DNA from: Pseudomonadota bacterium
Lineage (GTDB): Bacteria; Vulcanimicrobiota; Vulcanimicrobiia; Eremiobacterales; Eremiobacteraceae
DNA length: 64,000 bases
Assembly (NCBI GenBank): GCA_021325335.1
Contig: JAJPHJ010000067.1
Location: 1 to 64,000, forward strand
Direction: 5' to 3'
Part shown: in pieces, positions 9,627 to 19,097 of the stretch
How positions within the stretch are numbered: the stretch's first letter is position 1
Layout of the letters: each line of letters starts with the position of its first letter
Translations under genes and position numbers: made by a program
The notes under the pieces: generated by a model
What the model was told of the DNA's origin: nothing
The model's input: the letters and a program-made list of their open reading frames with translations, nothing else
Databases searched by the model: none

Positions 9627-9668
9627 AGGCTAGAAATTCTGCTCCTTCTCAGCACAATTATAGCCTAT
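9625..9668. promoter_or_regulatory. candidate operator: 8-bp inverted repeat ATAGGCTA...TAGCCTAT in the divergent XRE/Xis intergenic region
   Basis: ATAGGCTA at 9625-9632 and reverse complement TAGCCTAT at 9661-9668. Confidence 0.45.
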
Positions 9669-9706
9669 TATACTGGACTAATCAACTCCGGCCCAAAGGA
9701 GCGATT

Positions 9707-9931
9707 ATGCCCAAGTCCAGCCAGGTTCTCGACAAGCCAGGAGCTAGCGACAATCTTCGCGCCACGCTCGACATCGGCGTCGTCTCGCAGATTCTTGGGA
9801 TCTCGCGCGACAAGCTCTATGACATGGTGCGCAAGGATCAGTTCCCCGCCATCAAGTGTGGACAGCGCTACGTCGTCAGTAAGGCAGTCGTCGATCGGAT
9901 CCTGAGCGGCGAGATCGTCTTGAAGCAATAA
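9707..9931 (+). CDS. excisionase-like / MerR-type HTH_17 DNA-binding protein
   Basis: DIGVVSQILGISRDKLYDMVRKDQFPAIKCGQRYVVSKAVVDRIL. Confidence 0.85.
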   Translation: MPKSSQVLDKPGASDNLRATLDIGVVSQILGISRDKLYDMVRKDQFPAIKCGQRYVVSKAVVDRILSGEIVLKQ

Positions 9932-9934
9932 GAA

Positions 9935-9958
9935 ACCCGCTGGCGCCAACCAGCGGGT
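9935..9958 (+). terminator. strong hairpin downstream of xis-like gene
   Basis: ACCCGCTGG-cgccaa-CCAGCGGGT, no good T-tract. Confidence 0.45.
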
Positions 9959-9959
9959 C

Positions 9960-10283
9960 TTGACTAGGAGAGTTTCCGTGGGCCAGTTTTCGAGTCGCGA
10001 ACGCGGCTCCTTTCAGAGCATCCGCCAACGCAAGGCGATTGAGTCTGCGCGCTCTGTCTCAGTCGAGACACAGTTCGCTCCGGTGCGTGCCGCGCTCGAG
10101 CGGGCTCGCTTCAAGAAAGCATCCACGCCAGAAGAGCGCAAGGCGTGGCTTGAACGCCGGGCGGCTGAGATTCACGCAGAACTGCGCCGCGATCCGGAAG
10201 CCTGCGCCTTCGGCGGTTTGTGGTTCGACGCGCGGGAGCAGGCTCAACGCGAGTACGACGAGTTAGAGTCCTCGACGCAATGA
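9960..10283 (+). CDS. hypothetical protein of the element
   Basis: coding-like ORF upstream of the primase; start (TTG 9960 or GTG 9978) uncertain. Confidence 0.5.
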   Translation: MTRRVSVGQFSSRERGSFQSIRQRKAIESARSVSVETQFAPVRAALERARFKKASTPEERKAWLERRAAEIHAELRRDPEACAFGGLWFDAREQAQREYDELESSTQ

Positions 10284-12355
10284 TAGCAAGCGTCGCCGAC
10301 ACCTATGCGGCTATCACAGGCGTTCGGCAAGGGAAGCGCCGGGGCCATGAGATTGCCGTGTCATGCGTTCGCCGCGAGAACCATAGCCACGGCGATGCTA
10401 ACCCCTCGTTGCGGATCAACCCTGACAAGGACACGTGGTTCTGCGACGTATGCGCCACGGGCGGACAATCGATCGACCTCGCCGTCCATGCAGGTATCGC
10501 GAGCAACGAAGAGGCCGCCAAAGCATGGATGCGTGAGCGCGGGCTCATAACGGACACCGCTCACTGCGTTGAGCGTTACGCCTACGACGACGCCCCGGAC
10601 GACGAGCAGTTCACAAATGGGGCCGTCGATCGTATAGAGCCAGGAAGAAATGGCGAAGCCAAATCCTTCCTGCAATACCGCCGGCTGGCAAACGGTGAAC
10701 TTGAGAAAAAACTCAACGGCAAGAAGCTGCCCCTTTACCATCGCCGGGAAGTCGTCACAGCAGCCCAAGCGGGCAAGGCCATCTTCCTCGTCGAGGGTGA
10801 GCGCAAGTGTGATCGGCTACGCGCGGCCTTGCGAGAGGCGGCCAACGATTCCGCCGTTACGACGATTGCTGGCGGCACAAACGGGAAGCTCCTGCCGAAA
10901 ATGGCGGCCGATCTTTGCGGGGCGAGCAGAGTCATCGTCGTTTGTGATTCAGACGAAGTTGGTCGCAGCACCGCACAAAAGCGCGCTCAAGCGGTCGCCG
11001 ATTCTTATCCGAATATCGAAGTGCGTGTCGTCGATCTCTTTGCAGATCGGAGCGATGGGAGCGATGTACAAGACTGGCTTAATGAACTGCACACCGTTGA
11101 AGAGTTGCTGGTGCTCGTGCGAAGTGCGCGTTCGATTTCGCGTACCCAGAACGTCGAGTCTTCGCAGTCAGCGCGCTTCATCCGGGCGAGCGACCTGCTC
11201 GCCGAATCCGACGGCGACGATCTCACCTTTGTTCTTGAAGGCCTTCTCCCAACAGGAGGCACTGCGATTCTCGCCGGCCGACCCAAGGGCGGCAAATCAA
11301 CCCTTGCGCTAAATCTCGCGCTTCGGGTCGCTCGTGGCGAGTCGTTTCTAAGCCGGCAGACCGAAAAGGGGCCAGTGCTGTACCTGGCGCTCGAAGGTGC
11401 TCGCGGCGGTTGGAAATCGTCACTTCGAAAGCTCGCGATCACAGCAGACGACGATCTGTACTTTTGCATCGAGCGCGCTCCCGCCGGAGCAATCGCATGG
11501 CTGCGCAAGGCGATAGAAGAGCATCGCCCAGTGCTCGTTATCGTAGACACGGCGCAGAGGCTGCTGGGCGTCAAGCAGTCCAACGACTACTCCGAGACTT
11601 CCAATGCCTTCGATGCCGTGATTGAGCTCGCGCGGCAAAGCGGGTCCGCTTTGCTCTTGCTCCACCATTCCGGCAAGAACCGCCACGATCAAATCGTGGA
11701 TGAGATCCTCGGCAGCACCGCCTGGGCTGCAACTGTGGACACCGTGATCGTGCTCAAGCGCACCGAACATTACCGGTCGATCGCAAGCGACCAGCGCTTC
11801 GGTGAGAACCTATCCGACACCGTGCTCACGTTCGACCCCGACAGCTTGCGCGTCGATTCGACCGGTGAGAGCAAGGAGGCCGCTGAGGTCCGGCTCGCCC
11901 GGCAGGCCATCGTCGGATTCATGGATCGACTTGCCTCTGAGAAGCCAGATGAGATGCCGGACACGAGCACCATCTTGGCGGCAATCCCAGGCCGCAAGCA
12001 GCACATCTTGGCGGCCCTTGCTGCGTCCACGGATGAAGGCCAGCTCGAACGTTCCGGCAGCGGCAAAAAGGGCGACCCGTACAGGTACAAATCCAGATTC
12101 GGTTCCGCGGTTCCCAGTATATGTCAGGAACCGCAAAACCGAATCCGCGAAATGACCTCAAAGCCCGATGAAATAGAGCGCAATTCGGTTCCCGGCGTTC
12201 CGGCCTCTTCGAGCACCTTCGGAACCGCATTGGGAACCGAATTCGAGCACCCGGTGGAGAGCCCTCAGACGAGCAACGGAAAGGCGCGTGCCGGGCTGCC
12301 TTTTGCAGACCTCGCACGGGCCGACGAGCCGAGCCGCGAGCTTCACGATCTGTGA
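10280..12355 (+). CDS. replication protein: CHC2 zinc-finger primase + TOPRIM + RecA-like (AAA_25/RepA) helicase
   Basis: CVRRENHSHGDANPSLRINPDKDTWFCDVCATGGQSIDL (CHC2-type); ...VIVVCDSDEVGRSTA (TOPRIM); LAGRPKGGKSTLALNLALRVARGE (Walker A); VLVIVDTAQRLL (Walker B); LLLLHHSGKN. Track ORF starts at 10220. Confidence 0.9.
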   Translation: MIASVADTYAAITGVRQGKRRGHEIAVSCVRRENHSHGDANPSLRINPDKDTWFCDVCATGGQSIDLAVHAGIASNEEAAKAWMRERGLITDTAHCVERYAYDDAPDDEQFTNGAVDRIEPGRNGEAKSFLQYRRLANGELEKKLNGKKLPLYHRREVVTAAQAGKAIFLVEGERKCDRLRAALREAANDSAVTTIAGGTNGKLLPKMAADLCGASRVIVVCDSDEVGRSTAQKRAQAVADSYPNIEVRVVDLFADRSDGSDVQDWLNELHTVEELLVLVRSARSISRTQNVESSQSARFIRASDLLAESDGDDLTFVLEGLLPTGGTAILAGRPKGGKSTLALNLALRVARGESFLSRQTEKGPVLYLALEGARGGWKSSLRKLAITADDDLYFCIERAPAGAIAWLRKAIEEHRPVLVIVDTAQRLLGVKQSNDYSETSNAFDAVIELARQSGSALLLLHHSGKNRHDQIVDEILGSTAWAATVDTVIVLKRTEHYRSIASDQRFGENLSDTVLTFDPDSLRVDSTGESKEAAEVRLARQAIVGFMDRLASEKPDEMPDTSTILAAIPGRKQHILAALAASTDEGQLERSGSGKKGDPYRYKSRFGSAVPSICQEPQNRIREMTSKPDEIERNSVPGVPASSSTFGTALGTEFEHPVESPQTSNGKARAGLPFADLARADEPSRELHDL

Positions 12356-12636
12356 TGACCCTGTCAGGCCTCTTGGCCCGGATCCGCGAGCTCGACATCG
12401 TACTCGAGCGCAACGGTGACCTTCTAAGGGTTGACGCGCCGCCGGGAGCCGTTACGGAAGCACTGCGTGCGGAACTAATTGTCCACAAGGCTGAGATCCT
12501 GACTCTCATCGACGCCGGCGAAGAGCCTTCACTCGACGTCCTCCATCCGTACTTTGTCGACATCGCGCTGCTCTGGCGCGACCGCGCCCTCAAGAAGCGA
12601 GATCGCACACTCGACCTCCCGGGGCTATCAGCGTGA
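12352..12636 (+). CDS. TubC N-terminal docking-domain-like small protein
   Basis: LSGLLARIRELDIVLERNGDLLRVDAPPGAVTEALRAELIVHKAEILTLI resembles the TubC_N pattern; start overlaps the primase stop. Confidence 0.6.
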   Translation: MMTLSGLLARIRELDIVLERNGDLLRVDAPPGAVTEALRAELIVHKAEILTLIDAGEEPSLDVLHPYFVDIALLWRDRALKKRDRTLDLPGLSA

Positions 12637-12741
12637 AAGGCCACGCGTTGAAGCGCGAACGATGCGAACCACTCACCGGTGGGCTCATAGGGGTATATAC
12701 CCCTATCTCCGGCGTTTACAGGCAGGCTGTAGATCGACAGC

Positions 12742-12960
12742 ATGACTAGCTGCGTCGTGTGCGGCGATCCCATTTCGCAGATCCGCGAGGATCACGCGCA
12801 TGCATGCAAGCGACAACCGCTGTACTGCAGTGCCCATTGCCGCAATCTTGCGCGCACCTCTCGCTACTGGTCGCGAAAGTTGAAGACCGAGGCAAGCGAG
12901 AACGGTTCACACGTGAACGGACAGCGCAAGGAAGTCACCAATGCCGATCCCGTGGTCTGA
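12742..12960 (+). CDS. small zinc-ribbon-like protein
   Basis: CVVCGDPISQIREDHAHACKRQPLYCSAHCRNLARTSRYWSRK. Confidence 0.55.
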   Translation: MTSCVVCGDPISQIREDHAHACKRQPLYCSAHCRNLARTSRYWSRKLKTEASENGSHVNGQRKEVTNADPVV

Positions 12961-15430
12961 GATTCCGACCAAGAAGAACAGCTCGAGATTAGACCCAAGC
13001 GTTATCGCACACATCCGTGCCTCTCTCGCCCGCCAGTCGCAGACGCCGGCCGCAGCCTCTGAATCCCCGCCCGGACCCGTCATCGACCTGAGCAAGGCAA
13101 AAGCCGAGGGAAGTACGGGCGCCCCTGGGCCGATCATCGACTCTTCGATTTCATCGGACGTGCTCGGCTACATGCGCCAGCACTTGGGTGACATGGCAGG
13201 CGACACAGGCCGCGCCTTCACAAAGTTCGCGGATCTCCTAGCCAGACCGTCCGAAGCAAACCTCGCTCGTCATCGCGAGAGCTCTGGTTCCGCCGACTTG
13301 GCCGGTCAGCATCGTGGCTTTTGGCGGACGCTCGTGCATGGTGAGTCTCCCGGACAATATCAGTCGGACACGCAGCTTGCGTATAACCAGATCGCCAAGC
13401 TCTTTGGACAGGATCCGAGCAAGGAGAAGTCCTGGCAGCGCGACTGGGTAGACCCGATGCTCGTGCAAACGCTCTATGATCCCACCGTCGTCCTGGGTCG
13501 AGCCGGAGCCGGAGAAAGACTTTTCGGCACTGCCGAGCGTTACGGGTTACCGGCGGTCGTCAAGAGCTCGAACAAACTCGCGCGACTAGCCGCTGGCATG
13601 GCGAGCAAAGTAAGCCCGCAACTCGGCCAAGGCGTCGAGTCCGGGGCCCGCATCTTCGGCAACCTCGCCGCCGCGCCGTTTGAGTTCTTCGGCGTGCATG
13701 GCCCGACGAAGCTGCGCCTTGCCTCTCGACCTGGAGCACAAGGATGGAACTGGCTCGAGGACTACCAGCACGCGGCGCTTGGCGCAAAGAGCGCAGCCAA
13801 CCGCGGAGCGCAGATCGCCAACCTCATGCATCGAGCCTATGACGACGCGGTCGAGGGTCTAAGCGATCGTCAGTATCTTACGATCGTCCGGGCGATCAAC
13901 GGCGGCAAGGTGAACCTGTTACCGAGGGCGCTTCGAGGCCGAGCCCAAGCGATCGAGCAAATCTTCGACACAATGCCCGGCGTCGCCGGGACCCGCCGCT
14001 CGCAAGCGATGCTCGCGCAAAGCGGCTTCGTACTGCCAGACTGGGCCGAAGAGTTCAAGCCATCAAGAGCGCTCGGTACGCGCAAAGAGACACAGTTCCG
14101 CGAGGCCTATCACCCGGTGCCGCACTCCGAAGAAGCCGGTCTGGCATCACCGGGCAAGTTCCGCAAGCGCTATCAGATCCAAAATCCCTTGACGTATCGC
14201 AACCCCCAACTGTTGCGCCGCTCAGGCCAAGCACAGATCGTCTCGCATCCGGACCTCTACAAAGAGGCCGCGCACAAAGCGATCGAACGGTTTGGTCGAG
14301 AGTACGGCGCCGCTGTTGGCCGGCGCAATCTCAAGACGGCGTTCGGCGCGCGACGATGGGCGGATATTCCCGCGGCGATTCGAGGCACGACCGGATCGGG
14401 CGAAGGTGGCATGTTCGCATCCAAGCTCGCCCTGCCAGCCGACAAGCCTTCTCGTTTTGCCGACGTAGCGCAGAGTCTCTCGAAGTACCAGGACTGGTAC
14501 AAAGCGCCGTGGTTCTACAGCGAGTTCCCGCACCAAGCGAACATCTCAAGCCTACTCGCGAGCAGAGATCCAAAGCTCGTGCCGGCAGCGCTCAAGCTCT
14601 ACGGCCGCCTGCTCGGCATGGCGCCAGCTCAACGCGAGCGCGAACTCGCTGACGTACTCGGGGCGGGAGCGACGTCGCTGCGCAGCGTCGAGCGCCAGAC
14701 GCCAGAAATAGAAGTGGCCATGCGCTCGGGGAATAAGACGGCGCGCAATGTCGGCAAGTGGTATGCCGGCGTTTCACATCGCTTGTGGACCTTCGACGAC
14801 GCGGCCAAGGCCTTGCTTTACCGCAAGCTCATCAGACAGGGCATGAAGCCGCACGAAGCGGCCTATGAGGTCAACGCGAGCCTCGTCGACTACTCGACGC
14901 TCTCACCTGCAGCCCAGACAGCGCGGTCGTTCCTTGTACCGTTTGCGAGCTGGCAATCAAAGTTCCGCCCTGCGCTTGCGCGCAATGTCTTGCAGCACCC
15001 GGAAAGCGCCGCCTTTCTCTCTCGCGTATCGCCCGCGCTCACCGGCGGCGAACAGTCCGCGGCCGGCAAGAAGTATCGGTCGTACGGCCCACTCGCCACG
15101 CTGGCGCGAGAGCTATCACTTCCCGGGGGAGGCTATTCCGCAGCGCGATCGGCAATGGGTCCACTTGCGCGCACGGCTGCGAGCCTAACGCACCTGCGTC
15201 CTGAGAGCTACCGCGGCAAGAACTATTTCACATACGGACAGAGCCCGCTGCTGTACGGGGCGGAAAACATTCCGCCCGGAGTTGGCCCCGCACTCAGCCT
15301 CTTCGGCGTCGGTCCTTTTTCCAAGTACAACGCCAAGCAAAGCGCGGGGCAGTGGCTGAAGCACCTCCCCGCCGACGTGCTCAAGAATCTGCTTGAGTCG
15401 TGGACGCGCACGTATCAAGTGGGCAACTAA
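12941..15430 (+). CDS. large phage-type polyvalent/internal protein, LPD38-like C-terminal region
   Basis: FDDAAKALLYRKLIRQGMKPHEAAYEVNASLVDYSTLSPAAQTARSFLVPFASWQSKFRPALARNVLQHPE is like the phage 'DYxxL...R.fiPF..w..kn.p' pattern; 829 aa. Confidence 0.55.
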   Translation: MPIPWSEIPTKKNSSRLDPSVIAHIRASLARQSQTPAAASESPPGPVIDLSKAKAEGSTGAPGPIIDSSISSDVLGYMRQHLGDMAGDTGRAFTKFADLLARPSEANLARHRESSGSADLAGQHRGFWRTLVHGESPGQYQSDTQLAYNQIAKLFGQDPSKEKSWQRDWVDPMLVQTLYDPTVVLGRAGAGERLFGTAERYGLPAVVKSSNKLARLAAGMASKVSPQLGQGVESGARIFGNLAAAPFEFFGVHGPTKLRLASRPGAQGWNWLEDYQHAALGAKSAANRGAQIANLMHRAYDDAVEGLSDRQYLTIVRAINGGKVNLLPRALRGRAQAIEQIFDTMPGVAGTRRSQAMLAQSGFVLPDWAEEFKPSRALGTRKETQFREAYHPVPHSEEAGLASPGKFRKRYQIQNPLTYRNPQLLRRSGQAQIVSHPDLYKEAAHKAIERFGREYGAAVGRRNLKTAFGARRWADIPAAIRGTTGSGEGGMFASKLALPADKPSRFADVAQSLSKYQDWYKAPWFYSEFPHQANISSLLASRDPKLVPAALKLYGRLLGMAPAQRERELADVLGAGATSLRSVERQTPEIEVAMRSGNKTARNVGKWYAGVSHRLWTFDDAAKALLYRKLIRQGMKPHEAAYEVNASLVDYSTLSPAAQTARSFLVPFASWQSKFRPALARNVLQHPESAAFLSRVSPALTGGEQSAAGKKYRSYGPLATLARELSLPGGGYSAARSAMGPLARTAASLTHLRPESYRGKNYFTYGQSPLLYGAENIPPGVGPALSLFGVGPFSKYNAKQSAGQWLKHLPADVLKNLLESWTRTYQVGN

Positions 15431-15439
15431 GGTCGACTG

Positions 15440-15787
15440 TCATTTCTTCGCTTCGTTCTCGTACCAGCGATATTGCTTAGCAGCTCGCTCGAGCGCCGAC
15501 CGAATCGCCGGCAGCGGATCACCCAGCGGATCTCTTTGCACGGCAACCGCGATCTGGAGTCCGAGGCCGACACCAACGTCGAAGCCTGCGCTCTGCCCGC
15601 TAAGGCGTATACGATCATCGTCTGCAAACATGAGGGCCCAGGCGTTGTTGCCGACGCCTAATTCGGGATCGACATCGTCTTTGAGTTTCCTAAGCCAGTA
15701 GCAACCTTGACATTCAATGGGCGACTGTGAGAAAAGCTCCGCGTACTCTGCTTGTGATTGATCCCAATTCCTGAGCGCTTGTTCCAT
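15440..15787 (-). CDS. hypothetical protein
   Basis: MEQALRNWDQSQAEYAELFSQSPIECQGCYWLRKLKDD...; likely internal start in track ORF 15440..15874, with GGAGCTCC upstream. Confidence 0.45.
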   Translation of the reverse strand: MEQALRNWDQSQAEYAELFSQSPIECQGCYWLRKLKDDVDPELGVGNNAWALMFADDDRIRLSGQSAGFDVGVGLGLQIAVAVQRDPLGDPLPAIRSALERAAKQYRWYENEAKK

Positions 15788-16098
15788 GGTGGAGCTCCTT
15801 TGTTGACGCCTAGCAGGCGCGAGCGAACGCGCATCCCGACGGTTTCGACGCTGGCGTCTGAAGATGCCTATCAAGGCGACGCGTGCGATAGGTCGGGGAA
15901 ACCTGTCGCAGCTTGATGGTGATTGAGTTGTCCAAGTGTCTTGCTAATGCGCAAACAATTTGGGCTCATCGCATTGAATGCTCGACGCCAAAAGAAATTT
16001 TTCTTGTTGCTAATGGACGCCGCGTGTCTGTGCGCTGGAGATGCGCGGCGGACATCGAAGGACACATCAAGACCGCGGAACACCCAAAGGAGCGACCG

Positions 16099-16524
16099 AT
16101 GAGAAGAGTCTTCCTTGTCGTCGTTATAACGATATGTCTTTTGACTCCATATGCCGCACGCGCGGATTCTACTCAACTGGACGGGCTGTGGTGGCACGGA
16201 CTTTCCTACGATCGCCGGCTACTCGCCATTCATGCCATGATAGAGGCTTACACAGACGGATACATCATGGCGTGGGTCGGCGACCACCCGTCAAACATCC
16301 CGAAGACGGGGCCGGTTCCGAGCCCAACGCCGCTGCGCTACGCGCCGAAAGATTGGCCCGCGTTCAGCAAGCCGTGGTCGGTCTACGTCGCGCAAATCGA
16401 TAGTTTCTATGCGACGTATCCGAACGCGAACGACGTTGAGGTGGAGCAACTACTGGGCTGCTTGCAGGACAACGCGATCGTCACATGTGACAAGCTTGGA
16501 ACGTTAGCACCCACGCCAAGATAG
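16099..16524 (+). CDS. secreted hypothetical protein
   Basis: MRRVFLVVVITICLLTPYAARADSTQLDG... signal peptide; inside track ORF 15913..16524. Confidence 0.6.
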   Translation: MRRVFLVVVITICLLTPYAARADSTQLDGLWWHGLSYDRRLLAIHAMIEAYTDGYIMAWVGDHPSNIPKTGPVPSPTPLRYAPKDWPAFSKPWSVYVAQIDSFYATYPNANDVEVEQLLGCLQDNAIVTCDKLGTLAPTPR

Positions 16525-16705
16525 AGCGGTAGCGCCCTCTGGGCGAACCATCTGGCCAGGCGGCCAGAATGTCCCGAGACAATGGACGAATGGTTGAACG
16601 GCTGTGGTATACTGGTGTTGGCGGACAAGCGCGGGGCAATCGTAGGCTGGCTTCACGGCCAGCAGGCTTGCAAAAGCTGGGATCCTACGACCCGGGGTTC
16701 GCTTT

Positions 16706-17497
16706 TTATTTTGCCGCTAAGCCCGACAGCCATCGTTCAGCGACGCCGCAATTGCTCAACGGGCCAACGTAGGCTTTCAAGCCAATTCCCCAGATTTTTC
16801 CATCCTTCGTGCAGAGCTTATCAATTAGTGGCTCAAAAAGCCGAGGAAAGACTCTTCCGAAACGGTTTGGCTCAATGGCATTGCCGAATGCACCTATGCA
16901 TATGTCGGCTAACTGCAGGTACCGAAGCTTGGCTGCGGCAAGCGCTTTGAATGGGCCAGGGTTTATGAGCGACGTCTTAAGTGCGTACCTGATGTAATTT
17001 GCAAGATAACCGTAGCTCATTTTTGCCCTAGACGAGAAGACCGGATACAAATAGAAACCACCACTCAAAGCCTGCATGTTGGCGCGCTCCAACACAAGTC
17101 GCGTAATATAGTTGTAAAGTCTAGGCGGATGAAGTGCGTTGCGCATACCGGCCTTACACGCGAACGAAATTATGAGTTTGAAATCTATGTCAACAATGCG
17201 TGATATAACGTAGTCCTTTTTCTCGTGATCCAACTTCCTCCAGTGTATTTCTGTGTTGAGGGGATCCTTGAAAAGCTGAGACGCGATTTCATGCATAATC
17301 TTTAGGGCCGCAGTGCGTTTGGTATCCTCGATTAAGACTCCGCCGATTATAAAATATGGCGATGGCCCCGAACGGTTGGATGGGCGATCACGATAGAGCA
17401 ATGCGTTTGTATGAGGGCTCGGCATACCTTCGTCGCCGGCTTCATCGATGTAGATATAGAAGGCCTTAGCCGGAGCTGGTATAGAGGCACTCATCAA
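16706..17497 (-). CDS. DUF3800 domain protein (predicted RNase H-like fold)
   Basis: FYIYIDEAGDEG...YFIIGGVLIEDTKR...; signature YIDEAGDEG. Confidence 0.75.
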   Translation of the reverse strand: MMSASIPAPAKAFYIYIDEAGDEGMPSPHTNALLYRDRPSNRSGPSPYFIIGGVLIEDTKRTAALKIMHEIASQLFKDPLNTEIHWRKLDHEKKDYVISRIVDIDFKLIISFACKAGMRNALHPPRLYNYITRLVLERANMQALSGGFYLYPVFSSRAKMSYGYLANYIRYALKTSLINPGPFKALAAAKLRYLQLADICIGAFGNAIEPNRFGRVFPRLFEPLIDKLCTKDGKIWGIGLKAYVGPLSNCGVAERWLSGLAAK

Positions 17498-17659
17498 TTA
17501 TCGCCTCGATTCGCTCCGCGCTGGAAGCTCAAAAAAATTTTCCGAGAAATTTGCAGCCCTTACTACTACCTCGGGCGCGCCCTCCGGGGGGCTCGCCCAT
17601 TCCCCACCCCATTTGTCCCTGCGCCAGTATTGGTTGACCTGGGAGATCCATTGTTTCAT
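17498..17659 (-). CDS. possible small ORF coupled to DUF3800
   Basis: MKQWISQVNQYWRRDKWGGEWASPPEGAPEVVVRAANFSENFFELPARSESRR* ends directly at the DUF3800 start; internal Met of track ORF 17498..17863. Confidence 0.4.
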   Translation of the reverse strand: MKQWISQVNQYWRRDKWGGEWASPPEGAPEVVVRAANFSENFFELPARSESRR

Positions 17660-17822
17660 CGCGTGTTGGCGTGAGTTGCTAATGTCTCTGCTAATATCTC
17701 GTTCGTTTCGTCGCAACTGAGCGTAACAACGACAGCGATGGACGCCTAAGGGCGGTGCGCACTGGTCGGGGGAAGCTTTGCTAGGAGAGCAAGTGCTGTG
17801 TGTCAGCGGGCCTTGCGCCCGC

Positions 17823-18071
17823 TTACTGAGACCGACAAAGCTTTTCCTGGTCCGCCTTTGCAACTTCGAGGCCTCGACGTAGCCCGTAAAGGAACACTTT
17901 GCTGACTCCGGTGGCTTCAGCTATTGAGCCGATCGTATAGCCCTGAAGGATCAGGTCAGCGAGCTTTTGATTGTCGTCGGGCGACAGCTTGAAGCAGCGG
18001 TGATCTTTCTTGCTGAGTTTGCTCTCGTCGATTTCCATTGCCTCATACTTATCGGGTACATAGAACCGCAC
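17823..18071 (-). CDS. Hin-type helix-turn-helix small protein
   Basis: LSPDDNQKLADLILQGYTIGSIAEATGVSKVFLYGLRRG. Confidence 0.65.
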   Translation of the reverse strand: MRFYVPDKYEAMEIDESKLSKKDHRCFKLSPDDNQKLADLILQGYTIGSIAEATGVSKVFLYGLRRGLEVAKADQEKLCRSQ

Positions 18072-18096
18072 CCTGCAGACCGGCCGAGGCGATGTC

Positions 18097-19053
18097 CTAT
18101 GGGAGCTCTTTACGTGGAGGAAGCTCCGCCGTCAAATCAAGCGGGCTTTGTTGCGATTGAAGGAGCACGGTTCGCCCGACGATATCGCTGACATAACAGC
18201 GGACGAATGGATCGATAGGCGGGTTTAGTTGCGCGATGGCGGGCACGGTATCGCGAGCGAACTCTACCCATTCGCTTAGAAACATAATCATCCACGTTGG
18301 CACCGGGCGATACTTCCGAGCCGCATTGCGGTGCTTGTTGAGAATTGCGATCGCGGTCCCGGCTGTGTCCGATGTGTCAACGGCCTCAGCGCCGCCACGT
18401 ATCCCAATGTGTGGGAACGCGGAAGGCCGACACCCAAAGTGCGCGCCTCTTTTGTGAAGCAACGGGTACGCGGGTGGAAAAGCCGCGAAGTCTGGATCGT
18501 CGTCATCGGCGATCTGGAAGTGAGCTCGACTTCTAATGAACCGCTGCAACTCGGCATCAATCGACTTGCGTTCGCTCTTTGTGATGCGAGGCGCCGTGAG
18601 ATCGCTGGCAAGGTCCACCCATAAGCTAACCGCCCCCAGCGCCGCGCTGAACGAAGGGTCGGCATCTCGCCGATCAAGTAGGGCAACCTCGAGGTTGGAG
18701 ATCTCCATTTCGCGCGCCTTAATGATCTGGCCGATGCCCTCAGCAACCTCGAGCCCCGTGTGCTCGGGTAAGAAAGCGTCAAGGTCAGGACTTTCGAGCT
18801 TGGCGCCCTCGGCGCTCCTTGAGATAAGTGGCACGCGCTGATAACCAAGCCGGGCGAGCGTATATGCCGCCGATTGGATCTCTGCGCGTCGGTCGCTCAG
18901 CCGCGGATCGTTGCGCGAGCCGCTCACGCTGTCGAACGGTATGGCGCCGAGACGTTCACCGTCCACTGTGAATTCCGCAATCCTACGGTAGATTCGCTCG
19001 TCGTTGCCAGCGCCGTATATGCCGCGGGCCAGAAAGTCATCGATCGTCATCAA
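18097..19053 (-). CDS. hypothetical protein, element cargo
   Basis: 318-aa ORF with coherent composition, no family recognised. Confidence 0.6.
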   Translation of the reverse strand: MMTIDDFLARGIYGAGNDERIYRRIAEFTVDGERLGAIPFDSVSGSRNDPRLSDRRAEIQSAAYTLARLGYQRVPLISRSAEGAKLESPDLDAFLPEHTGLEVAEGIGQIIKAREMEISNLEVALLDRRDADPSFSAALGAVSLWVDLASDLTAPRITKSERKSIDAELQRFIRSRAHFQIADDDDPDFAAFPPAYPLLHKRGAHFGCRPSAFPHIGIRGGAEAVDTSDTAGTAIAILNKHRNAARKYRPVPTWMIMFLSEWVEFARDTVPAIAQLNPPIDPFVRCYVSDIVGRTVLLQSQQSPLDLTAELPPRKELP

Positions 19054-19097
19054 GATTTACTCGGCCAAGACAGCCGCCGGCAACCCGCGTCTGCATT

